64,000 nucleotides of DNA, taken from Nocardioides flavus (ex Wang et al. 2016) (GTDB taxonomy: Bacteria; Actinomycetota; Actinomycetes; Propionibacteriales; Nocardioidaceae). Shown piece after piece: positions 1 to 5,621 of this stretch; the first letter of the stretch is position 1, and each line of letters opens with the position of its first letter. The position numbers and the translations under genes are program-made. The notes beneath the pieces were generated by a model, which had not been told where the DNA came from, searched no databases, and saw only the letters and a program-made list of their open reading frames with translations. Location: NCBI RefSeq assembly GCF_014653115.1, contig NZ_BNAD01000010.1:1-64000 (forward strand), in the 5' to 3' direction.

Positions 1-317
1 ACCACCTCGACGCCGCCCGCGACGACATCCTCGCCTTCACCGGCTTCCCGAAGGACGTGTGGACCCAGATCTGGTCCAACAACCCCGCCGAACGCCTCAA
101 CCGCGAGATCCGGCGCCGCACCGACTCCGTCGGGATCTTCCCCACCCGCGACGCGATCGTCCGCCTCGTCGGCGCGGTCCTGGCCGAGCAGACCGACGAA
201 TGGGCCGAAGGCCGCCGCTACCTCGGACTCGAAGTCCTCGCCCGCTGCCGAGTCAACATCGTCCCCACCACCGAACCCGAGATCGGAGCTGAAGACCTAC
301 CAGCACTCACCGCCTGA
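1..317 (+). CDS. IS256-family transposase, C-terminal fragment (5' end outside window)
   Basis: The reading frame is open from base 3 to a TGA at 315-317 and gives about 104 residues. It contains NNPAERLNREIRRRTDSVGIF, the conserved C-terminal signature of the mutator/IS256 DDE transposases, in which the Glu of NREIRRR is the third acidic catalytic residue. The tail (LAEQTDEWAEGRRYL) is also typical. The internal GTG at 57 is not taken as a real start, because the family homology continues upstream (AFTGFPKDVW). The protein would cut and paste the IS. Whether the complete gene is intact cannot be seen here. Confidence 0.85.
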   Translation, partial: HLDAARDDILAFTGFPKDVWTQIWSNNPAERLNREIRRRTDSVGIFPTRDAIVRLVGAVLAEQTDEWAEGRRYLGLEVLARCRVNIVPTTEPEIGAEDLPALTA

Positions 318-366
318 AACACCGCGAAGGAACACGCAGCGCTACACCACCACTCGGGACTTGACC
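1..366 (+). mobile_element. IS256-family insertion sequence, right end only
   Basis: This is the 3' part of an insertion sequence that enters from the left edge. It holds the transposase C-terminus (to 317) and a short non-coding tail. The tail ends around 341-366 in a stretch ending CTCGGGACTTGACC, which resembles the terminal inverted repeat expected of IS256-family elements. From about 368 the sequence reads directly into the recombinase domain of another gene, so the IS end is placed near 366. The left end and target duplication lie outside the window, so the exact end is inferred. Confidence 0.6.
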
Positions 367-1192
367 AGCGTCGGGAGAGTCCACGACAGCGATTGCACGA
401 GACTTCACAACACGCGGCATCAAGACTGTCAGCGGTAGGGACTGGACCAGTGGTGTACTGGGAGAGACGCTGACCAAGCATGTGTACTACGGCAAGGTGA
501 CCTTTAAGGGAGAGGTCATAGCAGATTCCATCTACCCGGCTCTGGTGGATGAAGACACATGGCTAGCAGCACAAGCCAACCTTGCCAACGACTCAGCAGG
601 TACCAACACGCGCCGGTATCTGTTGAGCGGCATCCTCAAATGTCGCTACTGCCTGTCCCCCATGAAGGGCAACCCCTCAAACCAGATGTACCGCTGTAGC
701 ACTACCTACGGGGGTTGTGGTCGCCTCTCAGTACGCATCGCACAGGCAGACCGCTGGATTGTGTGGGCCGCGCTGGACTGGGCTAGGTCATCTAGGACCA
801 CTCTCCCAGCCCCTAAGCGGGACTACAAGGCTGAGGAAGCGTCACTGAGGGCTGAGCGTGCCAAGTGGCAAGAGGGCTACCGAGCGGGTCTGTACACGCT
901 TGCCGAGGCTCAGGGACCCATCAGGGAATTGGATGCGAAGATTAAGGCCGTTGCGAAAGAAGCAGTCAAGAGCAAGCCTCGTATGAACGCAGTGACCAAA
1001 CGGCTACTGGACTACCAAAAGATGAACCTTGCACAGAAGCGAGCGTTCATCTCAGAACAGATTACAGACGTAGTTGTAGGTCCGGCACTCTCTAGAGGTA
1101 ACCAACCCTTCAACCCTGCGAGGTTTGAGGTTCACTACACAGACGGTTCCATCGTGACTCTCAGTAGGGACCTTGACCCGGAAGACATGTAG
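367..1192 (+). pseudogene. Large serine recombinase, 3' portion, separated from its catalytic domain by the IS
   Basis: The frame is open from 365 and ends at 1192. It starts inside the recombinase domain (ARDFTTRGIKTVSGRDW, then YYGKVTFKGEV), followed by a zinc ribbon (CRYC about residue 57 counted from the GTG at 482, then a C...GGCG pair), a charged coiled-coil region and a C-terminal tail. This is the architecture of large serine integrases/transposases. The N-terminal resolvase domain with the catalytic serine is missing and is replaced at about 366 by the IS256 end. The GTG at 482 would give a 236-residue DNA-binding fragment, but it is internal to the domain, so the gene is read as IS-interrupted. 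The N-terminal half may lie left of the window. Confidence 0.8.
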
Positions 1193-1364
1193 TCAAAACG
1201 ACATGCCGACAATGCAATAAGATTGCCTGACTGTTGACTAGTCTTTTTATAGGCATATGAACGAGAATAGATTAACGTGCCCGTAACGTCACATACGATA
1301 TACTGGAACAGAACGAGAGAGACGCCTGAGAAAAGTCTCTAGATGCGAACTTATCGCACCGTTC

Positions 1365-1406
1365 GCCCATGAGTGGACTTCTTCCACTTCTTTGCCATTC
1401 ATGGGC
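1365..1406. repeat. 12-bp imperfect inverted repeat overlapping a promoter
   Basis: GCCCATGAGTGG (1365-1376) faces CCATTCATGGGC (1395-1406) with one mismatch. The right arm overlaps the -35 TTGCCA at 1392-1397, as expected of a repressor operator. No bound regulator can be named from the sequence. Confidence 0.5.
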
Positions 1407-1420
1407 TTAGCCTGTACAAT
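1392..1420 (+). promoter_or_regulatory. Sigma-70-type promoter in the gene-free region
   Basis: TTGCCA (1392-1397) and TACAAT (1415-1420) are separated by exactly 17 nt. This is one of the best consensus promoters in the window. A transcript would begin near 1427 and cross about 300 nt without a gene before the ORF at 1731. It could make a long leader or a small RNA. Confidence 0.55.
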
Positions 1421-1483
1421 AGAAGATGAGAGAATGACGCAATAATACATAGTTTGGATTGCTTTCTCAGTCTGACTCTCACG

Positions 1484-1535
1484 GGTTGCCGGTAGGTATT
1501 AAGGTCCTCCTAGATTTGAGTAACTACCGGCAACC
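1484..1535. repeat. Perfect 12-bp inverted repeat (hairpin)
   Basis: GGTTGCCGGTAG (1484-1495) is perfectly repeated in inverse as CTACCGGCAACC (1524-1535) with a 28-nt loop. It has no T-tract, so it is unlikely to be a simple terminator. Operator or RNA structure are possible. Confidence 0.6.
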
Positions 1536-1576
1536 TAAGAATTTCCTGAGACTATTCAAAAGAGTTGTTCTCGTGA

Positions 1577-1729
1577 TACAATGGTAGTAGCAGAACACAC
1601 CGCACAACTACCATTCGGGAGTTCATCACAGTTTTCCTTTGTAAAGTCAGGGACCAGTTCCCTAGGAGACAGCCCACGCGAATGGTAGCGCGTGGGCTGT
1701 TTCTGACTTTAACGAAGGATTACTACCAT
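1577..1729 (+). promoter_or_regulatory. Promoter with four AATGGTAG-type half-sites
   Basis: A -10 box TACAAT (1577-1582) overlaps AATGGTAGT (1580-1588). The inverse ACTACCATT follows at 1607-1615, giving a 9-bp inverted repeat. AATGGTAG recurs at 1681-1688 in the loop of the next hairpin, and ACTACCATT recurs at 1721-1729, immediately before the start codon of the gene at 1731. Repetition over a promoter and a ribosome-binding region suggests autoregulation, perhaps by the winged-helix protein itself. That is inference. Confidence 0.5.
1671..1703 (+). terminator. Attenuator-like hairpin in the leader of the 1731 gene
   Basis: AGCCCACGCG (1671-1680) and CGCGTGGGCT (1689-1698) form a perfect 10-bp G/C-rich stem with an 8-nt loop, followed by GTTTCTGACTTT. 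It lies after the presumed promoter and 32 nt before the ATG. It therefore looks like a conditional terminator rather than the end of an upstream gene. Confidence 0.5.
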
Positions 1730-1730
1730 T

Positions 1731-2333
1731 ATGAACAAGTTTGAACTGATTAACACGACGCTGATGAGCAATCTAGCAGCGGAGAACAAGACCCTACTGA
1801 TTGAACTCATCATGCGCTCTGACGATGAGGGACTGTCGTGGCCGTCTGTCGAGCGTCTTTGCAAGGCACGCGGTATCAAGCATGAGAAGAACTTCAAGGG
1901 TGCTGACGTGTACCTAGAGGGTCTGGTTACAAAGGTTAGGAAGGGACGCAGGAACTCCTACGTTCTCAACGTACCGGCCATTCAGGCGCTAGACCCGCTA
2001 GTAGTGCGCATCAAACACACCGACACCCATGCCGCAGAAGGGGCGAAGGCCCCTGCTGTAGCAGACGACACCCCTGCTGTGGAAGGGGCCAATAGTTCAA
2101 AGAAAAATACAGAAGATAGTTCAGAAGATAGTTCACAGTTGGCTACGCCAACGGAAGACGCTTCGCGTCCCCCGTCCCTACCTTCCTCCAACTACGACAG
2201 TCCTAGCCTGCTAAGTGTTGGCACTATTACAGACAGGGACACCCCTGCTGTAGAAGGGGTATCGAGTTGGGAAGAGGGCGGTAGAGACTGGTGGTACGCG
2301 GAAGAAAACAATGAAATGGAGAAAGCAAGATGA
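1731..2333 (+). CDS. Winged-helix (HTH_36-like) replication-type protein
   Basis: The product has 200 residues. Residues about 15-80 fit a winged helix of the kind found at the N-terminus of phage and plasmid replication initiators: KTLLIELIMRSDDEG, SWPSVERLCKARGI, then a hairpin wing GRRNSYVLN. The remainder is low-complexity, acidic and Ser/Thr/Pro-rich, with repeated DTPAVEG and poly-Ser segments, and is probably disordered. A GAAGGA sequence about 11 nt upstream serves as ribosome-binding site. The stop overlaps the next start (ATGA), so the two are translationally coupled. The role in island replication or control is inferred; no enzymatic motif is visible. Confidence 0.55.
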   Translation: MNKFELINTTLMSNLAAENKTLLIELIMRSDDEGLSWPSVERLCKARGIKHEKNFKGADVYLEGLVTKVRKGRRNSYVLNVPAIQALDPLVVRIKHTDTHAAEGAKAPAVADDTPAVEGANSSKKNTEDSSEDSSQLATPTEDASRPPSLPSSNYDSPSLLSVGTITDRDTPAVEGVSSWEEGGRDWWYAEENNEMEKAR

Positions 2334-2527
2334 GTATTGAAGTAAGAGCAGAGGGTCTAGCAGACCTTCTAGACGAAACAAACAGGCACCTAGAGCAGGT
2401 AGCCCGCGCCGGTAGGGCAACAAACATCATCCTCTTGGCTAACGCCATGGGCGTAGACCCGACAGAGCCGCTAGCACGCGCCAAGGTGGAACGCCACTTG
2501 GCAACACTGGTGAGCACCAATGACTGA
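2330..2527 (+). CDS. Hypothetical protein, 65 aa
   Basis: I do not recognise this small, mostly helical protein. It begins on an ATGA overlap with the preceding winged-helix gene and overlaps the next gene by 8 nt, so all three look like one translationally coupled unit. Its N-terminal half (EGLADLLDETNRHLEQVARAG) is amphipathic and could form a short coiled coil. The tight packing is the main evidence that it is real. Confidence 0.5.
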   Translation: MSIEVRAEGLADLLDETNRHLEQVARAGRATNIILLANAMGVDPTEPLARAKVERHLATLVSTND

Positions 2528-2885
2528 GACATTGGGAGAATTGGTGAGCACGCAGACGCTCGGCGCGTGCGCTAGGGAGTTCCTAGGCTTCTCATGTCTG
2601 GCAGGTAGTGGGTACGCCTGTACGTGCGAGGACGTGAAGACAGCAGCCGTGCACGTTGAGGACAGCAAGGCAGGGCCGGTACTGGTCCTGCACCTAGAAC
2701 TACAGCAGGGCATCTTGAACACCAAGCCTTTGGTCAGGGCAGTACACCTAACTGGCTACCGGGCTGAGTGGACACAGATTGGCAACGGGGGTCTCGACCA
2801 TGGTGTGACACTGCGAGTGTCCTACCAACTAGACAGGCCAGAGAACAAGGCTTTGAAAGCACACGTAGAAGAACAAGGCTTCTAG
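2520..2885 (+). CDS. Hypothetical protein, 121 aa
   Basis: This is the last gene of the three-gene island cluster and starts 8 nt inside the previous one. The protein has no signal peptide or membrane segment. It has three cysteines within residues 26-36 (C..GSGYACTC), followed by alternating beta-type segments (GPVLVLHLELQQ, GVTLRVSYQL). I do not recognise a family. A strong terminator lies 19 nt after the stop, closing the unit. Confidence 0.5.
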   Translation: MTETLGELVSTQTLGACAREFLGFSCLAGSGYACTCEDVKTAAVHVEDSKAGPVLVLHLELQQGILNTKPLVRAVHLTGYRAEWTQIGNGGLDHGVTLRVSYQLDRPENKALKAHVEEQGF

Positions 2886-2903
2886 AGCATCGCGTTATGG
2901 AAG

Positions 2904-2930
2904 AGACTCCGGACTACCCGGAGTCTTTTT
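2904..2930 (+). terminator. Rho-independent terminator
   Basis: AGACTCCGG (2904-2912) pairs with CCGGAGTCT (2918-2926) across a 5-nt loop and is followed by five T residues. It ends the three-gene unit that begins at 1731. Confidence 0.85.
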
Positions 2931-2994
2931 CATGCCGTCAGACAGGCGCACAGAGGGTTCTCATGCATGCGTAGGCATCCCGTCCCGGCTCGCT

Positions 2995-3038
2995 TTGACA
3001 ACGTTGCCCGTCTGCGCCAACATCGGGATATGCCGATG
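2995..3038 (+). promoter_or_regulatory. Promoter and palindromic operator of the ArsR/CDF pair
   Basis: TTGACA (2995-3000) is followed after 17 nt by CAACAT (3018-3023), which would place the transcript start at about 3030, on the ATG. The perfect palindrome CATCGG-N6-CCGATG (3021-3038) overlaps the -10 and the start. This is where an ArsR/SmtB repressor would autoregulate its operon. Confidence 0.55.
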
Positions 3039-3416
3039 ACACAGGTTGTGCCCGATGAGGACCGCGCCGGAGGACTCGCGGTTGCCGCATGCCTCTTCCG
3101 TGGGTTCGGAGACCCCTCGCGGCTCGGCATCCTTCGGCACCTCGCGCTTGGAGAGCATCGCGTCGTAGACCTGACCGCGCATCTTGGCCTTGCCCAGTCC
3201 ACCGTCTCCGAGCATCTGGCGTGCCTGCGGGACTGCGGCTTGGTTCAGGTCCGGGCGGTCGGACGGTCCTCCGTGTACTCGCTGGCGCACCCAGACACGA
3301 CGGCGATGCTGCTCGCCGCTGCTGAGCAGTTGCTACGCGACACAGGCGAGGCCGTGGCCCTTTGCGACAACTTCGGCACACACACCCAGACCAACGATGA
3401 GGAGACCAACCGATGA
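3030..3416 (+). CDS. ArsR/SmtB-family metal-sensing repressor
   Basis: The product has 128 residues from ATG 3030. The core is a winged helix: FGDPSRLGILRHLALGEH, then VVDLTAHLGLAQSTVSEHL as recognition region, then CGLVQVRAVGRSSVYSL as wing. Cysteines sit near the N-terminus (AACLFRG), just before the recognition helix end (LACLRDCG) and near the C-terminus (VALCDNF), giving candidate metal ligands as in CmtR-like sensors. An in-frame ATG at 2967 would add 21 residues but would place the promoter inside the gene. The leaderless start at 3030 fits the -10 and palindrome. It overlaps the transporter gene by ATGA, so it probably represses that gene until metal binds. Confidence 0.85.
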   Translation: MPMTQVVPDEDRAGGLAVAACLFRGFGDPSRLGILRHLALGEHRVVDLTAHLGLAQSTVSEHLACLRDCGLVQVRAVGRSSVYSLAHPDTTAMLLAAAEQLLRDTGEAVALCDNFGTHTQTNDEETNR

Positions 3417-4066
3417 CAAGCACCCCCGAGCTGACTTCCCAAGAGGAAGAGCGGCTGACACGCAGGGGCCTGCGGCTTGCCCAGTTCACGGTTGCCTACA
3501 ACGTCGTAGAGGGTGCTATCGCCATCACCGTCGGACTCATGGCCGGTCTAGTGTCTCTGGTGGGCTTCGGACTCGACTCAGGCATCGAGTCTGCGGCATC
3601 GGTGCTCGTCGGCATCCGCCTTGCAGCCAGACTGCGACACGGGGAGGCGGACGAGGACAAGGAGCGCCGCACCTTGAAGGCCGTAGCCGTCACCTTCTAC
3701 GTCCTGGCGGCCTACGTCGTCTTCGAAGGCGTGCGCAGCCTCCTGAACGACGAGACGCCCGAGACCTCCACGGTAGGCATCGTGCTGCTCGTGGCGTCCG
3801 TGGTCGTCATGCCCGTGCTGGCTGCGGCCAAGCGACGTGTGGGCGTAGCGCTCGGCAACGACCCGCTCATCTTGGCCGACGCCGCTGAGACCCGCATCTG
3901 TGTGCTGCTGAGCATCTCAACGCTCATCGGTCTGGGCCTGTTCGCGCTGACCGGCGCGGCATGGCTCGACCCGGTAGCAGGGTTCGTCATCGCTGGCTTC
4001 GCAATCATGGAGGGCCGCGAGGCGTGGGAAGGCGAACTTGTCGAGGACGAGGACGATGACGACTGA
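3413..4066 (+). CDS. Cation diffusion facilitator-type metal efflux transporter
   Basis: The product has 217 residues and about six hydrophobic segments, and lacks the long cytosolic C-terminal domain of classical CDF proteins. The TM2 region reads GFGLDSGIESAAS, giving a D-x-x-x-E pair. The TM5 region reads LADAAETRICVLLS, where Glu and Cys occupy the positions usually taken by His and Asp. The end is very acidic (EGREAWEGELVEDEDDDD). It is coupled to the ArsR gene by an ATGA overlap and followed by a strong terminator. It probably exports a divalent metal out of the cytoplasm; the metal cannot be read from the sequence. Confidence 0.8.
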   Translation: MTSTPELTSQEEERLTRRGLRLAQFTVAYNVVEGAIAITVGLMAGLVSLVGFGLDSGIESAASVLVGIRLAARLRHGEADEDKERRTLKAVAVTFYVLAAYVVFEGVRSLLNDETPETSTVGIVLLVASVVVMPVLAAAKRRVGVALGNDPLILADAAETRICVLLSISTLIGLGLFALTGAAWLDPVAGFVIAGFAIMEGREAWEGELVEDEDDDD

Positions 4067-4385
4067 CCTACAGAGCCCTACAAGGGGTCTGTGAGTCCTT
4101 CGCGAAAGAACACCGGGAGCAACTAGCCCGGTGTTTTTTCGTGTCTGAGACAGCGCAAGAGCATGTAGAAGTCCCCGTGATTCTGCGAGGGGGTTTCGTA
4201 AGACTACTTTGCAAGCGTCTTGCACGGAGCACTGGCAGCACTCAACCAGTAGTTGAGACTAGGACTACAACGGGTGCCAAACTGGAGTAGACAAAAACAA
4301 GACACCTAGAACACAGAGTGATACTGTCTACCTAGAGTCCAGATTAGAGAAGATGGACACAAGTGCAGAAGGGTGTAACCCCAAC
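4067..4385. other. Intergenic stretch between metal-efflux operon and resolvase
   Basis: These 319 bases contain the terminator at 4109-4140 and then about 245 bases with no convincing gene. Short inverted repeats occur at 4210-4224 (TGCAAG/CTTGCA) and 4241-4257 (CTCAAC/GTTGAG). Small serine resolvases usually act at sites next to their own gene, so this stretch is a candidate res region. No consensus was verified. Confidence 0.4.
4109..4140 (+). terminator. Rho-independent terminator of the ArsR/CDF operon
   Basis: AACACCGGG (4109-4117) pairs with CCCGGTGTT (4127-4135), and the stem runs into a tract of six T. It is 42 nt after the transporter stop codon. Confidence 0.85.
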
Positions 4386-4952
4386 ATGACAGGTCAGGTA
4401 GTTGGATACGTCAGAGTCAGTTCGGCTGACCAGAACCCACAGAGGCAGATTGAGACGCTGGCAGGGTGTGACCGGCTCTTCACAGACAAGGCGAGCGGTA
4501 AGAACACAGAGCGTCCCGCACTGACAGAGTTGCTGGGCTACGTCCGTGAGGGAGACACCGTGCGCGTTGCCTCTCTCGACCGTCTGGCACGCAACATGCG
4601 CGACATGCTGGAACTGGTGGAGACGCTGACCGGCAAGGGTGTCACGGTCGAGTTCGTGAAGGAAGGTCTCACGTTCAAGGGCGAGGGCGAGGGCGACAGC
4701 ATGAGTCGTCTCCTGTTGGGCATCTTCGCAAGTGTTGCCGAATTTGAGAGGGCCACCATCCGCGAGAGACAGCGTGAGGGCATCGAGATTGCCAAGGCTC
4801 AGGGCAAGTATCGCGGGAGAGCACGAGCACTCAATCCCGAACAAGTCGAACAAGCCAAGACACTGGTCGCCACTGGAGTCGCCAAAGCCAAGGTTGCCCG
4901 TGACCTAGGCGTGTCCCGACAGACCCTCTACAACGCACTGGCAGCCGCGTAG
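4386..4952 (+). CDS. Small serine resolvase/invertase
   Basis: The product has 188 residues from ATG 4386. The resolvase domain starts at once with GYVRVSSADQNPQRQ, which holds the catalytic serine. It is followed by FTDKASGKNTERPAL, the active-site arginine region VRVASLDRLARNMRDM, and the E-helix (SVAEFERATIRERQREGI). A C-terminal helix-turn-helix (AKAKVARDLGVSRQTLYNAL) binds the site. An upstream in-frame ATG at 4353 adds 11 residues. The later start has an AGAAGGG 12 nt upstream and begins at the usual family position. It probably resolves or inverts DNA of the island. All key residues look intact, unlike the large recombinase at the left. Confidence 0.88.
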   Translation: MTGQVVGYVRVSSADQNPQRQIETLAGCDRLFTDKASGKNTERPALTELLGYVREGDTVRVASLDRLARNMRDMLELVETLTGKGVTVEFVKEGLTFKGEGEGDSMSRLLLGIFASVAEFERATIRERQREGIEIAKAQGKYRGRARALNPEQVEQAKTLVATGVAKAKVARDLGVSRQTLYNALAAA

Positions 4953-4993
4953 GCGAGTGTGCTCACTATCGGTCGGGCAGTAGCCCGCCGGTA

Positions 4994-5011
4994 GTGGTGG
5001 TTATCCACCAC
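4994..5011. repeat. Short perfect hairpin after the resolvase gene
   Basis: GTGGTGG (4994-5000) and CCACCAC (5005-5011) surround a TTAT loop. An A/T-rich tail follows (AAATTTATGCATTTT). It could be a weak terminator of the resolvase gene or part of a recombination site. Confidence 0.4.
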
Positions 5012-5108
5012 ACACAAATTTATGCATTTTGGAGATTGGGATGCCTCTAACGCTGTAGGTTGACAGGACACGTAGGGTGTACCCAAGCAACCAGAGCAAG
5101 GAGACGCT

Positions 5109-5459
5109 GTGAAACTAGAGTTTTCTCCCCAGAAGCCCAGAGCCACGCGCTCGCCAAACGGGGAGCACAAGTACATGAAGACTGATGTAGTGGCCCAGTT
5201 CAAGGACAACCCCGGACAGTGGGCGACCGTGGCAAAGAACGTGTCCTCTGCGCAGTCGGTAGCGCAGTGGGTGGACCGACAGAATGGGCGAGACAAGGAC
5301 GGCAACAAGAACGACGGCCCGTGGGAGTACACCGCGATTGCATCCGGCGAGACCGCCACGGACAAGGACGGCAAGAAGGTCAAGAACGGCAAGGGCGAAG
5401 AGGTGAAGGGCTACAACGTCTCTGTGTGTTACAACCCCGAGGGCATCAAGTGGACGTAG
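5109..5459 (+). CDS. Hypothetical protein, 116 aa, Lys/Asp/Gly-rich
   Basis: I do not recognise this protein. It starts with GTG at 5109 behind a very good ribosome-binding site (AAGGAG, 5 nt spacing). The protein is soluble and highly charged, with a DKDGNKN stretch near residue 63 and a Lys/Gly-rich stretch near residue 88 (DKDGKKVKNGKGEEVKG). The aromatic residues sit in the segments between. It has its own terminator and no obvious partner. It is the last gene of the island before parE. Confidence 0.6.
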   Translation: MKLEFSPQKPRATRSPNGEHKYMKTDVVAQFKDNPGQWATVAKNVSSAQSVAQWVDRQNGRDKDGNKNDGPWEYTAIASGETATDKDGKKVKNGKGEEVKGYNVSVCYNPEGIKWT

Positions 5460-5479
5460 GACGCTGACGCCACCACGCA

Positions 5480-5512
5480 CAAGACCCCGGACGGCCAATG
5501 TCCGGGGTCTTG
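5480..5512 (+). terminator. Strong hairpin terminator
   Basis: CAAGACCCCGGA (5480-5491) pairs perfectly with TCCGGGGTCTTG (5501-5512) over a 9-nt loop. There is no long T-tract. It closes the gene at 5109 and may also insulate it from parE, which is convergent. Confidence 0.75.
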
Positions 5513-5526
5513 CTGTGTCCAGAGTA

Positions 5527-5601
5527 GGCCGGATTTTCCGGCCCCTCCCGCTGGGACAGCATCCGTGCAGGTCAGGACGGGTGTTGGAGTTTCCGGCCCC
5601 T
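5527..5601. repeat. Palindrome and 12-bp direct repeat at the island/parE border
   Basis: GGCCGGA-TTT-TCCGGCC (5527-5543) is a perfect palindrome. The 12-mer TTTCCGGCCCCT occurs at 5535-5546 and again at 5590-5601. The pair lies exactly where island DNA gives way to the core gene parE. It may be a parE terminator on the minus strand, or a remnant of the attachment region. Confidence 0.5.
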
Positions 5602-5621
5602 ACTCCCCCCAGTGCCTTAGG

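Larger units (their letters stand above)
1193..1730. other. Gene-free control region of the accessory island
   Basis: No convincing coding sequence was found in these 538 bases. The stretch is A/T-rich for this genome. It holds at least two promoter-like pairs (TTGACT at 1234-1239 with TATGAA at 1256-1261, and TTGCCA at 1392-1397 with TACAAT at 1415-1420), an isolated strong -10 (TACAAT 1577-1582), several inverted repeats and a hairpin with a T-rich tail just before the next gene. It looks like the regulatory or replication-control region of the island. Confidence 0.6.

Noticed and set aside
4353..4385. Upstream start of the resolvase
   Set aside because: The extra 11 residues precede the normal family start and the ATG at 4353 has its purine-rich stretch too close. 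The later ATG was preferred, although this is not certain.
1193..5621. Active prophage
   Set aside because: No capsid, tail, portal, terminase or lysis gene is present. The contents fit an integrative or plasmid-derived element better.
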